A stretch of 64,000 nt of DNA from NCBI GenBank assembly GCA_023055355.1, contig JALJCS010000028.1, positions 6,510,418 to 6,574,417 on the forward strand. The letters run 5' to 3'. The notes beneath the pieces were generated by a model. It worked only from the letters and a program-made list of their open reading frames with translations, was not told the origin of the DNA and ran no database searches. Of the stretch, positions 1 to 10,678 are shown one piece after another. Each line of letters begins with the position of its first letter. Position 1 is the first letter of the stretch. This DNA comes from Agelaius tricolor (Eukaryota; Chordata; Aves; Passeriformes; Icteridae). A program made the position numbers and the translations under genes.

Positions 1-654
1 CCAACCCCGCAAGTCATAATTAAGAACACTTTTTTTTTTCCCCCCCTAACAAACAGGAAAAAGACTCAAACCCTTCCCCGAATGTTCCTTTTTCTTTAAA
101 CACCAACAGCGTTCTAAAATCGGAAACATTTATCTGTTCCCAGAACACCTGAAAACATTCTCGGGGCTGGACGGACGCTGTTCTTCTACAGCTGAACAAA
201 TGAAAGCGGCGAGATTTTGATACCAGAAGCATCTGTGAGAGCAGAAAATAAACGCAAACCTAAATTCTTATTGGGTTTGGGGGAAAAAGAAAAAACCACA
301 AACCAAAAACCTGTTTACAAGGCGCCGGGATCTCTGCGTTCAGACACCCCATACAGCGAGTTTTCTTTTTAGGATTAAAAGATGATGATCCAATGGGCTG
401 AGGATGTAAAACTCCTTTGGGGAACGCGATAAACTGCAAAAAGCCAGTGGCAACTCATTCCTGATTAACTCCTTTTTTATAAAGGGGCGGAATGGAAGCG
501 AACAGGGACCCCGACGGGACACGAACATATTTTATTCATTTAATACAAAGCAGCTCCTTAAAAAAAAAAAAAAAAATCTTTAAAAAAAAGCCGGTTCAGA
601 GCATAACTCACGGGCCAGGGGGGAGAAAGCAAAAAAACAAACCCTGATGGGGTG
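1..654. other. Unique sequence, no gene seen
   Basis: Mixed AT-rich DNA with homopolymer runs of T, C and A and a scattering of CpG dinucleotides. Short open frames on the minus strand have no recognisable protein similarity and no codon-like pattern. No repeat family was recognised here. Confidence 0.5.
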
Positions 655-925
655 TGAGGTGATGTCGCCGTCATCCCTCGCTCGTCCCGGGGGAACGCGG
701 CGGGCACGGGCGGGATGCGGGACCAACCCGGCCCCCCGGGACCCCCCGATGCTGGGGGACCCCCCTGGCTCTCCCCGCTGACCTGAAGGGCGGAATCAGC
801 GCAACGGTGTAAGGGCAGAGAGCACAAAGAGCCGCTGTGCTCGGCTCTGCGGATCATCAGCGGAGATGGGGAAGTATTTACGGGGCTCTCTCGGAGTGAC
901 TGGGTCCATCGGCAGCGAAAAAGAA
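655..925. promoter_or_regulatory. CpG-dense segment, possible CpG-island shore
   Basis: Most of the window is CpG-poor, but this segment carries CpG at high density, including closely spaced CGCGGCGGG and CGGGCGGG runs and several CCGG sites near 690-750. Unmethylated CpG islands in vertebrates usually mark promoters or first exons. No TATA box, start codon context or splice pattern identifies a transcript here, so the associated gene may lie left of position 1. It could instead be a small orphan island or a GC-rich repeat remnant. Confidence 0.4.
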
Positions 926-2340
926 ATCATATTTTTAACCGCAGGGAAGCAAGAGTTCATGTAGATTTACAAACGAGGGGAAAGTAACTGTAAGAACATG
1001 TGTTAAAAAGGCAGCAGAAAGAATTCCATCGATTTCCATGAGAGGTGGATCGCGTCCAGGAAGAATGAGTCAACTTCATTCCTCGGGCAGAGCCGGCCAA
1101 GCTGAGAGAATTACACCAGAAATGCCTCGGGATCACCTCGTGTCCCCCTCTTCGAGCGCTGCCGTCCCACTGAGAGCCTCTTCAGCGTGGTTATGGCTGA
1201 GAAAACGAGCTGGGAATTCTTTTAAAAACGGCTTTTAATGCCCCCGGAAAATAATAATAATGCTTTGGGAGATAGACTCTGCTGTGCTGAAAAGCCTCTC
1301 ACACACCGACAGCACCCATGGCAGGACAGGGCAGCTCAGAGCTCGGGGGAAGGTGAAGGGCAAAATTTGCACATCCCAGGGATCCATCCATCTGTCCTGG
1401 CTGCTAAACCCTGCTTCTCCTCTCCCCACAATTCCGGTGTTGAACCCTGCGAGGTTTTGGGTTTATTTGCGCAGGAGAGGTGAAAATTCTTGCGAAATTT
1501 CCTCCCCACTCCCTTCTCCCAGGGCAGGGGGGACTCTGCTCAGCCCCCAGGAATGAGCAGAAGGAAGAATGGAGAGAGAAACCTTTCTCCACTCACAAAT
1601 GCACATTTATTGTGGCTTTTTTTTTTGTTTACAGGTGGAAGAACAACCTACTCAAACAGCAATGGGCAAACACTGTCAGAATTCTGCTCTTTGCGTTCGG
1701 ACACCCCAAGTTTCACACAGACCCCTCCCCATTCTTCACTAACACAAAAATAACACTTGGAACATCTAGCAGGGAGCTCATCAGGCTTCTCCACCTTGCT
1801 GGTGGCTTTTTAGCCCAGAAATCATCCAAATGAGAGCTTGTGGATGCCAGAATTTTGCTGTGAGGCGCAGCCCGTGATAAGCTCATCAGTGAATAGTTAA
1901 AAAAACCAAGCTCCAGAAGTGTGGTTAGAAAATGAAATGCAAATATATACAAAATAGCCAATGGTTCCTGTGGACAGAAATGCCTGCCTACCTCATGAGT
2001 GCTATTTTCCAGCCAGCTTTCCAAGCAGAGCAGCCCTTGCACTCCTGTATCTACAATTGTGCCATTTATAAGCCAGGAGCCCACCTCGCCCAGGCCCTGG
2101 CTCCTGCAGTGACTCATGTTCCACTGGCTTATTCCTGGGAAGATCTGTGCTAAAACACAGCAGAGAGCAGAATTTTGGGCAAGGAATGGCCCAGTTGGGA
2201 AAGCACCAAACACTCTGACTATTCCCTGTCAGAAGCCCTGAAATCATTGCTTTACATCCTGTGTGAGAAGTGGCATTGAAACAAAACATTGCACTGACAC
2301 CTGAGCCAGACAATAATCCTGGCTCAGAATTATTCATCAG
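926..2340. other. Unique sequence, no gene seen
   Basis: Mixed-composition DNA. Several overlapping open frames near 1240-1830 are short, overlap one another in different frames and on both strands, and encode nothing recognisable. No repeat family was recognised. Confidence 0.5.
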
Positions 2341-2344
2341 GCTC

Positions 2345-2475
2345 AGGCTGGGGATGCTCCATTCCCAAGGCCAGGCTGGATGGAGCCCTGAGCAGCCTGG
2401 AATGGTGGAAGGTGTCCCTGCCCCTTGGGATGAGCTTTAAGGACCCTTCCAACCCAAACCGTGCTGGAATCTTGT
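2345..2475 (+). mobile_element. CR1 LINE fragment, 3' end
   Basis: The text reads as the CR1 3' untranslated tail: a block of the type GAGCAGCCTGGAATGGTGGA, then GGTGTCCCTGCCC, then the TTTAAGGACCCTTCCAACCC motif. CR1 copies in birds are typically cut short at the 5' end like this one. No open reading frame remains. Confidence 0.85.
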
Positions 2476-3159
2476 CATTTCCAAGGAAATGAAGCTTCTG
2501 AATGAAGGATGAAGGGATTTATAAAAAAGCAGCGCAGCAAGCTACGAACTTGAAGGCAATTTGATAAGAAACTTGTTGTATCAGGCCTTCCCTTCAAAAT
2601 CCTTTTTAATCCATTTTCTCTGCCCAAGTTGGCCACTCTGCTGCTGGAAAAGCAACTTCCAGCCTCCCTGGTGGAAGAATACAGGAGTAAAACACATCAC
2701 AGGTGTAAGCAGGTGGTTTTTATCCTCCCTGCAGCAACAAAGCTGTGCAGGATGCTTGGGCAGAGCTCCTGCAAAAACAGCAAAAAAAAAACCCCCAAAA
2801 ACAGCAAAGAGAGAGGCCAGGCAGGCACAAACTCACCCCCAGACCTCCTCCTGTTCTCATTTTGCTCCTTCCAGTGCCCTGACACACATCAGGAGCTGTT
2901 TCACTGCCACTCAGCTGTGGTTCTTCTCCCTTGGTAGGGACGAGATGGGGAAATGGTTTCATTTCTCTGAATTACAAAGTTAAATAGAGTGAACTGAGAA
3001 GCTCTGTGAGAAATAATGGAGCGAGATCATCCATACAGTGGCTGAAATACCCTCAGGGAACTTCTCTGTGTGACCTGGAGCCCCCCTGGCAGTCACACCC
3101 TCAGCACAGGGGCTGTCACTGCTGTCTCCCTGTTCCAGGGGTGCCCTCAGTGCCCCCCA
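2476..3159. other. Unique sequence, no gene seen
   Basis: Contains an A-rich patch near 2785-2810 with a short AAACAGCAAA duplication. Open frames of up to 140 codons have no recognisable content and overlap on both strands. Confidence 0.45.
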
Positions 3160-3638
3160 TGTCACAGACAGATTTTATGAAAAATCCTTTTGGGATTTTT
3201 CCTCCTGAGAAACCTCAGAGGAAAAGAAAAACAATGATTATCTGCTGCTGTGGAATGCAACAGGTGAATCTGTGATTGGTCTCGTGTGGTTGTTTCTAAT
3301 TAATGGTCAATCACAGCCCAGCTGGCTCGGACTCTCTGGTCAGTCACAAGATTTTATTATCTTTTTCCTTTTTCCTTTCCCCTTTGCCCTTTCCTTTCCT
3401 TTCCTTTCCTTTCCTTTCCTTTCCTTTCCTTTCCATTTTCCCTTTCCCTTTCCCTCTTCCTTTCCCTTTTCCTTTTCCTTTCCTTCCTTCTGATAAAATC
3501 CTTTCTTCTATTTTTTTAGCATAGTTTTAATCTATCATTTTCTTTCAATCTAATACATATCATAAAATAATAAATCAGCCTTCTGAAACATGGAGTCAAG
3601 GTTCCCATCTCTTCCCTTGTCCTGTGAACACCCCCACA
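3160..3638 (+). mobile_element. Solo LTR of a passerine endogenous retrovirus
   Basis: The segment begins TGTCACAGACAGATTTTATG and ends ...CACCCCCACA, giving the TG...CA ends of an LTR. It matches my memory of a high-copy passerine LTR: a TGATTATCTGCTGCTGTGGA block, a GTGATTGGTCTC block and an ATAAATCAGCCTTCTGAAAC block near the 3' end. A candidate polyadenylation signal AATAAA lies at about 3569. No clean target-site duplication could be read in the C-rich flanks. A pyrimidine microsatellite has expanded inside it. The exact subfamily is uncertain. Confidence 0.75.
3372..3492 (+). repeat. (TTTCC)n pyrimidine microsatellite inside an LTR
   Basis: About 120 bases of almost pure C and T on this strand. 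The core is an uninterrupted run of TTTCC units at about 3388-3433, flanked by degenerate TTTCCC and TTCC units. It lies within the LTR at 3160-3638 and separates the LTR blocks on each side, so it expanded after or during spread of that LTR copy. Confidence 0.9.
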
Positions 3639-3824
3639 CTCCCCATTTCCCACCCATTTTCTTGCCCAGCCCCACCCCAGATTTCCCACACCAATCTCTG
3701 GCCTCCTCATCCCATAAACCCACAATAAATTCCTCAACGATTCCGAAAATAATTCCACAATAGATTCCTCAACAAATGGCTCAAATAAGAGGAGCACTCA
3801 GCACCTGCCCATCCACAGAGCCCC

Positions 3825-3957
3825 ACACTGGTTTGGCTTGGAAGGGACCTTAAATCCCAACCCATCCCAGCCCTGCCATGGCCAGGGACACCTCCCACCA
3901 CCCCAGGTGGCTCCAAACCCTCACCTTGGGCACCTCCAGATGCTCTGGGGGATTTTA
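3825..3957 (-). mobile_element. CR1 LINE fragment, 3' end
   Basis: Reads on the plus strand as the reverse complement of a CR1 tail: GGCTTGGAAGGGACCTTAAA, then CCCTGCCATGGCCAGGGACA, CCTCCCACCACCCCAGGTGG and a CACCTTGGGCACCTCCAG block. It is 5'-truncated and non-coding. Confidence 0.85.
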
Positions 3958-5654
3958 AGTGACAGCACTGCTTCATATGGGAACATATTTTCTATAAAAT
4001 TATCACTAAAACCTTTAATTCCTCTCTTAAGCAGCCCAGAATGTGGATTTGATAACTTTGTTATCAGTTACAGATAACAGAGACGTTTGGAAGGGAAGTT
4101 GAGTCATAATCAGTGATTTTGTCACAAAGCTCAGCAGAGGGAACCATCCAGGCAGTGAAACCTTTAATTCTGAAGTGTGCCAGGCACTAAAAATGGGCTG
4201 GGAGGGCACAGCAAGGGTTAAAGAACGACTGGGAAACTGTAAAATGGAAAAAATTCAAATTTTCAGCAAGGGAATAAGCTGCCACTGTCCCCAGATTAAT
4301 TTTTAACCAGTTAAGAGCTGCGGCACTGCCCAATAACCACCTCACCCTTGACTTTTTTAATGGATGGACCTGGTTATCACCACCACCTCCACCAGGAAAG
4401 GGAAAACCATCACTTCAAAGAAAGACACCCCAAATTCTGCATTTTACTATGAATTAATAGAAATCAAGATGTGTTGGCAGCATTGTCATCCACCAAACGA
4501 ACAAATTTAATATTTCGCCCTCCCGTTAAACACAAACTGATATGAAATTGTTGATTTTTATCACTCAGGTTATTGGAAAGGCCCCAATTCTGGCCATTTC
4601 TCCATTTAGCCACTGCTAAATTTCTCCATTTTCCCACTGCTCCTCCAAGCAGACATTCCACAAGGAACTTCTGGATGCTTCTATGGTAATAAAATCTAGC
4701 ATTAAAAAAAAAAATATATAAAATAATAAAAAAAAAAGAAAAAAAAATAAAACTCCCAAATTTATCATACATCTGGTACAGATCTCTGGGAAATACAACC
4801 TTAGGTTTATAAACTGTCCCAAAGCCACAGAAGTAAGAGATGATCTATTGAAGAATAACCAAAACCCAGCTCACGTCACCCAAGAACAGAATCACAACTC
4901 ACTAAATTATCCAGTGGATAAATCCAGTATTTTTTTTTTTTTGTCATTCATTCAAGTGGCTGCATTTTAGCAAGGGGGGGAAAAAAAATCTCTATAAAAT
5001 AATTTTATTCTGGTAGGATGAGAAAAATGCTAAACATGTTTTTATGGGAGAAACAGAGATAGAGCACTGGCTTGAACACTGAAAATCTCTCATGCCCTGA
5101 TCTATAAATAAAACTGGTTGGGCTTTTCTTTTGTACTAAATTTAAAGGAAAGCCTTTTCCATGGAGGGTTTTCTTTAAAGCAAACTCTGCCCCAGAAGGA
5201 CTTTAAGGATGGTGTTTCCAGCCAGCAGCATGAATGAATTAAGCAATAAATGCAGGCCCAGAGCAGCTGGGTGTTTCTTTAGCAGGAGCAGAGGAATGTG
5301 CAGCTCAAACACTGCTGGCTTCTCCAGAAAGGACAATTCCTGGTGCTTCTCACCCAGTTTTCCTCCACCCTGTTCTCCAGGACCTTGCTCAGGTGCCATT
5401 TCTCCTCCAGCACCATAAAAAGCTCCCAGGTTGGTGCCTGTGGCCGTCAAGCAGAAATTCCGAATTTTGTTGCACGCACAGTTTGAAATGATTCAGTTTT
5501 TCTGTTGTGGGAACCCAGGGCACAGGGAATATTTCTGTGTGCCTGCTCCGAGGGGCCCTGACCAGGAATTTCCAGGAATTCATTCAGGATGGACTGGAAG
5601 ACACAAAAGTGTGAAATAGATTAGAGAGAGCAGTGTAGGATGTTGCTTGGGTGA
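3958..5654. other. AT-rich unique sequence, no gene seen
   Basis: Includes an A-rich low-complexity stretch at about 4700-4760 and a T run near 4931. Short open frames here are low-complexity or unrecognisable. No repeat family was recognised. Confidence 0.45.
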
Positions 5655-6004
5655 GAAATTTAGGTTTTGGGATAGTTAGTATCCCAAATGTATGGGTTTT
5701 AGTATTTTTAGTATCCCATATTTATAGGTTTTAGTATTTTTAGAATTTTGTTGTAGATGGGAACAAGATGGAGGGCATAGGGTGTTGTCCTGAGCTCCTT
5801 CTTCCTCCTTCTTCTTCCTCCTTCCTTGTTCTTGTTCTTGTTCTTGTTCTCGTTCTTGTTCTTCTTGTTCTTCCTCTTCTTCTTCTTCTTCTTCTTCTTC
5901 TTCTTCTTCTTCTTCTTCTTCTTCCTCCTCCTCCTTTTTTCTATTCTTCCTTCTTCCTCCTCCTTCTTCTTCCTTTTCCTTCTTCTTCTTCTTCTTCTTC
6001 TTCT

Positions 6005-6043
<39 letters not shown>

Positions 6044-6058
6044 TCCTCTCCTCTTCCT
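5655..6058 (+). mobile_element. LTR-derived fragment carrying an expanded TTC tract
   Basis: The non-repetitive part (about 5655-5795) has two copies of a GGTTTTAGTATTTTTAG motif followed by GGGAACAAGATGGAGGGCAT. The same order recurs at 9090-9206. A related GGCAAGATGGAGGAATCTGG motif followed by a short CTTCTTCTTCTT run occurs in the LTR at 12573-12979. I infer that this is the 5' part of an LTR of that group, plus strand, whose TTC run expanded. Confidence 0.6.
5796..6058 (+). repeat. (TTC)n / (TTCTTG)n microsatellite
   Basis: A roughly 260-base pyrimidine tract. TTC units dominate at 5875-5925 and 5980-6030, with a TTCTTG subarray near 5826-5870. It generates long spurious open frames of Lys/Glu/Arg or Leu/Ser/Phe on both strands. 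Such homopurine-homopyrimidine mirror repeats can adopt triplex structure. Confidence 0.95.
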
Positions 6059-6317
6059 GCACCCCAAACCACCTCAAGATCTCAGAGAGGATGGGGAGCC
6101 CCCAGCTCAGGGAGGAGTCCACAGGCAGAAAACTTCCCCTGAAAAGTTCAAGAAAAAGAAAAAGATCAAGAAAAAAATCAAAGAAAATATAAAGAAAAAA
6201 CAAATCCTCTCACTGTCCAGGGCAGCACCACCCGTGGCTGTTGCTCCTTTGTCCATGCAGGGAATTTCTCCACGGATTTGTCAGGAGAGAAAGATTCTGC
6301 CTGAGAGACCTGGGAGA

Positions 6318-6412
6318 GTGGAAGCTGTCCCTGCCCATGGCAGGGGGGTGGAATGAGGGGGTTTTAAGCTTCTTTCCCACCCAAACCATTCCACAATTCC
6401 ATGATTCTTCCA
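6318..6412 (+). mobile_element. CR1 LINE fragment, 3' end
   Basis: Shows GTGGAAGCTGTCCCTGCCCA followed by TGGCAGGGGGGTGGAATGAG, then CCCACCCAAACCATTCC and a terminal ATTCCATGATTC motif, the short tandem that ends CR1 elements. It is 5'-truncated. Confidence 0.85.
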
Positions 6413-7023
6413 GTCCCTGACTGACTGGAGAGGTCCCCGCCGCGTGTCCTGAGAAATTGAGATTTACTCCACAGCAGAGAGACAAAACCCCACATGCTGG
6501 AACAGCTCACTGGGACTAAAGGCAGACAATAAATGGATTTTAGCTGAGCTGCCAATGATCCCAAAAGCTCATCCTGGCTCACTCAAATCACGGCTCCTCC
6601 TCCTCCTCTGTGCGCTTGTGAGGAATTGGGAAAGGGATTTGTGGCAGCTCTGGGGGCTCTGGGACAGCTGAGTTACCAGTTATGGATCCCAAAGGGTCTT
6701 TATTTCATACTCATTAATGCTCATTACGTTTCCAATGCTCAGAATGTTCTGTGAGCACAAAGGCTGAACTTCCTCCTACCTACCCTGGAAATAAATAAAC
6801 AAACCCTCAGGTCATTCAACTTGCTGGGGTTTGTATTTCCAGGAGAGAGCAGGAACACTGAAAAGAAATTAAAAAAAAAACAAAAAACACCCAAAACAAC
6901 AAAACCAAGCCTTTCCCAGCAAATTCTGATGTATAGGATGTGACATAATGGTGCAAAAACTTTTGGGAAAAACCCCAGGGGTTTTAAATTGCTCTGCTGG
7001 GAGCTCACCTGGGGCTCAGCTGA
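6413..7023. other. Unique sequence, no gene seen
   Basis: Mixed composition with an A-rich stretch at about 6868-6905. No recognised repeat or coding exon. Confidence 0.45.
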
Positions 7024-7460
7024 TGCCTTTTGGGGCTACCTAAAAACAGAGGCCAGACAAATTAGAGAGAATAAAAAGTGTATTTGTTATATTTATTGAA
7101 GGGCCTTCAGGTACATTTAGGGCAGACAGAGCCCCCCCCCCAAAAATGGACCACGAGTCACAGATTTTTATATTTTTATAAGTTTCGTCCATTTGCACAT
7201 TTGGGTTCAATCTTCCAATTGCAGCTTCAGGTAATGAAGGAATTTACCCCAAATTTGCTGCCCCCAAACTCATTTTTATTTACTTTTTTGGGTCCTGAGG
7301 CAGTGAGGTGTCCTTGATTGCCAGGCCTGGAGAGGAATTGTTGTGTCTGCCCCAAAATGGGGAAGCAGCAGCTCTCACTGTCCGTGGAGTTTAGAGTTCT
7401 AGACTAAAGAACTGCAGGATTACAAATACATGGAAAATAGAAAATCTAAAATCCTGAGGC
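7024..7460 (-). mobile_element. LTR fragment with TATA box and poly(A) signal (LTR family I)
   Basis: Read on the minus strand this is an LTR 3' portion. It has a TATA-like TATAAAAATATAAAA (plus-strand positions about 7166-7182), a CTCTGTCTGCCCTAAATGTA block, an AATAAA signal (about 7092-7097) and a terminal ...CCCCAAAAGGCA at 7024. The same sequence occurs at 46295-46705 (plus) and as a shorter piece at 24520-24662 (minus). The upstream end of this copy is replaced by an inverted duplication. No retroviral gene is attached. The retroviral class is not determined. Confidence 0.7.
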
Positions 7461-7495
7461 ATTTTAGATTTTCTATTTTCCATGTATTTGTAATC
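7418..7495. repeat. Perfect inverted repeat, 35-bp arms, 8-bp loop
   Basis: Positions 7418-7452 and 7461-7495 are exact reverse complements, separated by 7453-7460 (CCTGAGGC). The left arm belongs to the minus-strand LTR, as shown by the same sequence in the copy near 46350-46400. The right arm replaces the sequence expected beyond it. The structure is therefore a fold-back duplication rather than part of the LTR. Confidence 0.95.
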
Positions 7496-7864
7496 AGGCT
7501 CACCCTGCACAGAGGGATTTTGGGGTTGGCTCCTTCACTGAGAGGCCACGGGGAGCTGTGGGCTGGGAAGGGGCAGAAGAAGAGAGGGAAGAATTGAAGA
7601 TGAAACTCTCTTAAACAAAGCTCCTTATTCTGGGGGCTGCGCCCCTGCAAGGTGCTCCTCAGCAGAGGGCAGAAGGGGATTTTCCACCAGAAAAAAAAAA
7701 TAAAAAAAATCCTTTTTTTAGGTAACCACAGTGTCCTTAACAAACTTAATTTGCTTTATTTCCAGGCCATGGTGCAGGGGAGCTGCCCCTGCCCTGGTTT
7801 GGGTTTGGAGCATCTCCCCTGGGCACTTCCAGCCCCATTTTCAGACCTCATGGGCCACCTCCAG
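7496..7864. other. Unique sequence, no gene seen
   Basis: Mixed composition with an A-rich/T-rich patch near 7690-7720. No recognised feature. Confidence 0.4.
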
Positions 7865-8055
7865 CAGGAATTTCCCCATGGAAAGGGGGCTCAGGCCTTG
7901 GCAGGGGCTGCCCAGGGAGGTTTGGAGCGCCCATCCCTGGAGGTGTCCCAGGAATTCCTGGATGTGGCGCTCAGAGCTCTGGGCTGGGGACTGGCCAAAG
8001 GTTGGACTTGGAGAGCTTTTCCAGCTTTAAATGATTTGGTGAATCTTTAATTCCA
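7865..8055 (+). mobile_element. CR1 LINE fragment, 3' end
   Basis: Contains the CR1 blocks TCCCCATGGAAAGGGGGCTC, GGCAGGGGCTGCCCAGGGAG, CCCATCCCTGGAGGTGTCCC, AAAGGTTGGACTTGGAGAG and CTTTTCCAGCTTTAAATGAT near the end, in canonical order. It is 5'-truncated with no intact reading frame. Confidence 0.9.
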
Positions 8056-9089
8056 AGATTCGTGACAAGAAGTGCGGGGTTTGATGCAGATTTTTTTATG
8101 CCGTGCTCCTCCTTGCACTTCCTTTCTTCTCCTCTTCCCTCTAATGAAATCTTTCCACATTATTAATGGCCAGGGTGGATCTCCAGAGTGTGCTCCTTCC
8201 AGGATTTTCTTGTTTGCTGTAGTCTTCACATTTTTCCACTTCATTTCCTATTTTCCTGCCCTAAACCCCGCTGCCAAAAACAATCCCCGAAGCAGGCTGT
8301 GCTAGTGGAACAGAAAACCCCAATTTTTGAGAGCAGACATTTGACCCAAACTCTTTGTAATCAGCTGCAATTCCCCCCTCAAATGTGAGCCACATCCAGC
8401 AGTGCCTGACAGCTCCTCCAGATGAGTTTTCACCTCAGCAGAAGCGTTTCAGTCAATGAAACGGGGAGTTTCAGTGGAATTTATGTGGAATTAGTAATCC
8501 AAGGGCATTCAGCCAAAATTACAGAGATTGGATTTACCACGGGCTGTTCCATCAGCTTCCTTTAGGAACTGAATGATTAGGAATGAAATTAATGGAATGG
8601 AATTTAGGAATGCCATTAATGGAATGGATTTACGCCTCGATAAGATAAATGTCATCACCAAGGGAGGGACAGACACCCAAGAAAAATCTCCTCATCCTGG
8701 ATGGGAATGTTCGAAACCAGAGTGGCTCTGAAATCCCCTGTGGAAAGAATTATTTGGATTTCACGTAATCCCTCAGCAGAAAAATTGGAACCATCACAGA
8801 CTCCACTGACCCTGGAGCTCAAGTGCAGGATGGTGCCAGTTGGAATGGATCTGGAGCTGGGGAATTCCTCGGGACATGAGAGGAGAAAAAAAAAATTTTT
8901 TTTCATTCATCCTGATGTAATTTCATGGATTATTGTTGGATTTAAACACTTCTGAGGCTTCTGAAGGAACAACCTCGCACACATTCAGCTGCTCCTGGGA
9001 CCTCCTGGTAAACACAAACTGAGATTAAAACCCTCAGGAGGGGATCAGGCTGATGGAACTGCTGGTAAATTACTGTGATGGTGAGACTG
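8056..9089. other. Unique sequence, no gene seen
   Basis: Contains a short imperfect duplication of ATTAATGGAATGGA near 8590-8630. No recognised repeat family or exon. Confidence 0.45.
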
Positions 9090-9490
9090 GAGATCCCAAA
9101 TTTATAGGTTTTAGTATTTTTAGTATCCCATATTTATAGGTTTTAGTATTTTTAGAATTCTGTTGTAGATGGGAACAAGATGGAGGGCATAGCGTGTTGT
9201 TCTGAGCTCCTTCTTCCTCCTTCTTTTTCCATCTTCTTCTTCCTCCTTCTTCCCCATTCTTCCTTCTTCTTCATCCTTCTTCTTCCTCCTTCTTCTTCCA
9301 TCTTCTTCTTCCTCCTTCTTCTTCCATCTTCTTCTTCCTCCTTCTTCTTCCTTTTTCTTCCTCCTTCTTCCTTCTTCTTCTTCCATCTTCTTCTTCTTCC
9401 TTCTTCTCCCTTTCTCTTCCTCCTTCTCCTTCTTCTTCCTTCTTTCTTCTTTTGGGGGTCTGGCACTGGGAGTTAGGGCTGAGTTAATTC
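9090..9490 (+). mobile_element. LTR-derived fragment carrying an expanded TTC tract
   Basis: The 9090-9206 flank is nearly identical to 5680-5795, with doubled GGTTTTAGTATTTTTAG followed by GGGAACAAGATGGAGGGCAT. After the pyrimidine tract, a GTCTGGCACTGGGAGTTAGG block resembles the post-tract region of the LTR at 12573-12979. I infer a second copy of the same LTR group with an independently expanded TTC run. Confidence 0.6.
9207..9452 (+). repeat. TTC-rich microsatellite with a CTTCTTCTTCCAT-type superstructure
   Basis: About 245 bases of pyrimidine-rich sequence in which TTCTTCCTCC and TTCTTCCATC alternate. This gives a longer-period repeat than the simple TTC tract at 5.8 kb. It encodes only low-complexity shadow frames. 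Confidence 0.9.
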
Positions 9491-10678
9491 TGTTCACTGC
9501 TGGGATCTTTGACCACGTTGATTTTCACTTTTAAATGTCCTCAGTAATATTTTGTTTGTTCACTTCTTCCAACTTTCAGGTACAACCGTCTCATAACAAA
9601 AAATCATCTCAGCCTGAAAGTGGATTTTATCTTTTCTGCAGTGTTTCAGCACCATCAATTCTACTGAAGAAGAGAAAAGGAATTTAATTTAATTTTTCAT
9701 TTTCAACTTTATTTTTCATTTTCAACTTTATTTTTCATTAAATTAAATTTAATTTTTTTTTAAATTTAATTTTAAAAGGAATTTAATTTTCTTCCATAAA
9801 GAAAGAATCAAATCAGGAGCCCAGTCCCAAAAGCTTTTATTTCCAGTAAAAGGAGATGATAGAAGCTCAGCAGCTCCTGTGCAGGTGAATTCTGTCTCTC
9901 TCCCTTATCCGAATCAGGGTTTAAAGTTTTTGGTTTAGTCACAGATGTCAGATGGGATGAACCCAGATGTTGGTGGCTTCCCTGGAGAGGCTGTGATGGG
10001 TCTGGAAATGTGAATTCTGAGCCTTCAAGCTGGAGGTCACCCAGGCATCCTGGCTGTGCAGGGATCCATCCCTCCCCTCCTGAAGGAACGGTGACCTCAG
10101 CAGTGAAACCCAGAGCTCTGCATCCCCCCACTGAAGGCAGCAGCAGAGCTGGGATCAGCATCTGGGCTGTTGCCTTGGATACCTCCAAAATCCATGATCT
10201 CTCCCTCTGAGGGGATGTGCTTCCAGGAAATCCATATTATTTTGGCTGCAAGTCCTTCAGAGGGTGTCACCAGCCCACCAGCACAGCTCCCCTGCTGCGC
10301 TGTGCTGAGAATCCTGGTTTTTTCCAAAGAAATCTGGGAATGAAACAGCTTTGGCAGGGCCTGTGTTTCCACTTGGATCTGTCAGGGGAGCACAGAATCC
10401 GAGGGGCTGAGCCTTTCCACGTCTCCTCTGCATTCCAGGGGCTCCTGGGGTGGGGCAGGCTCTGACACCAGCAGGGCCACACTGATCTGAGCTGGCTGGG
10501 GAACCCCAGCAGGAGAAATTCCCAACAGCACCGAGCTCCCCTCTCTGCTCCCAGGCAGGGATTCCTGGGAAAAGCAGCAGGAAATTCCCAGAGGCTGCAG
10601 GAGCACTGAGGGACAGGGGACAGGGATGGAGTGAGCTGGGGTGGGGAGGCTGGGATGTTACTCAGAGCCACTGAGGCA
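9491..10678. other. Unique sequence, no gene seen
   Basis: An AT-rich low-complexity patch at about 9680-9790 includes two copies of TTTTTCATTTTCAACTTTA. The remainder is GC-mixed, with open frames that overlap on both strands and are not recognisable. Confidence 0.45.

Noticed and set aside
5676..6356. Poly-Lys/Glu and poly-Leu/Phe open frames of about 175 codons
   Set aside because: Translation of the TTC microsatellite. Low complexity only.
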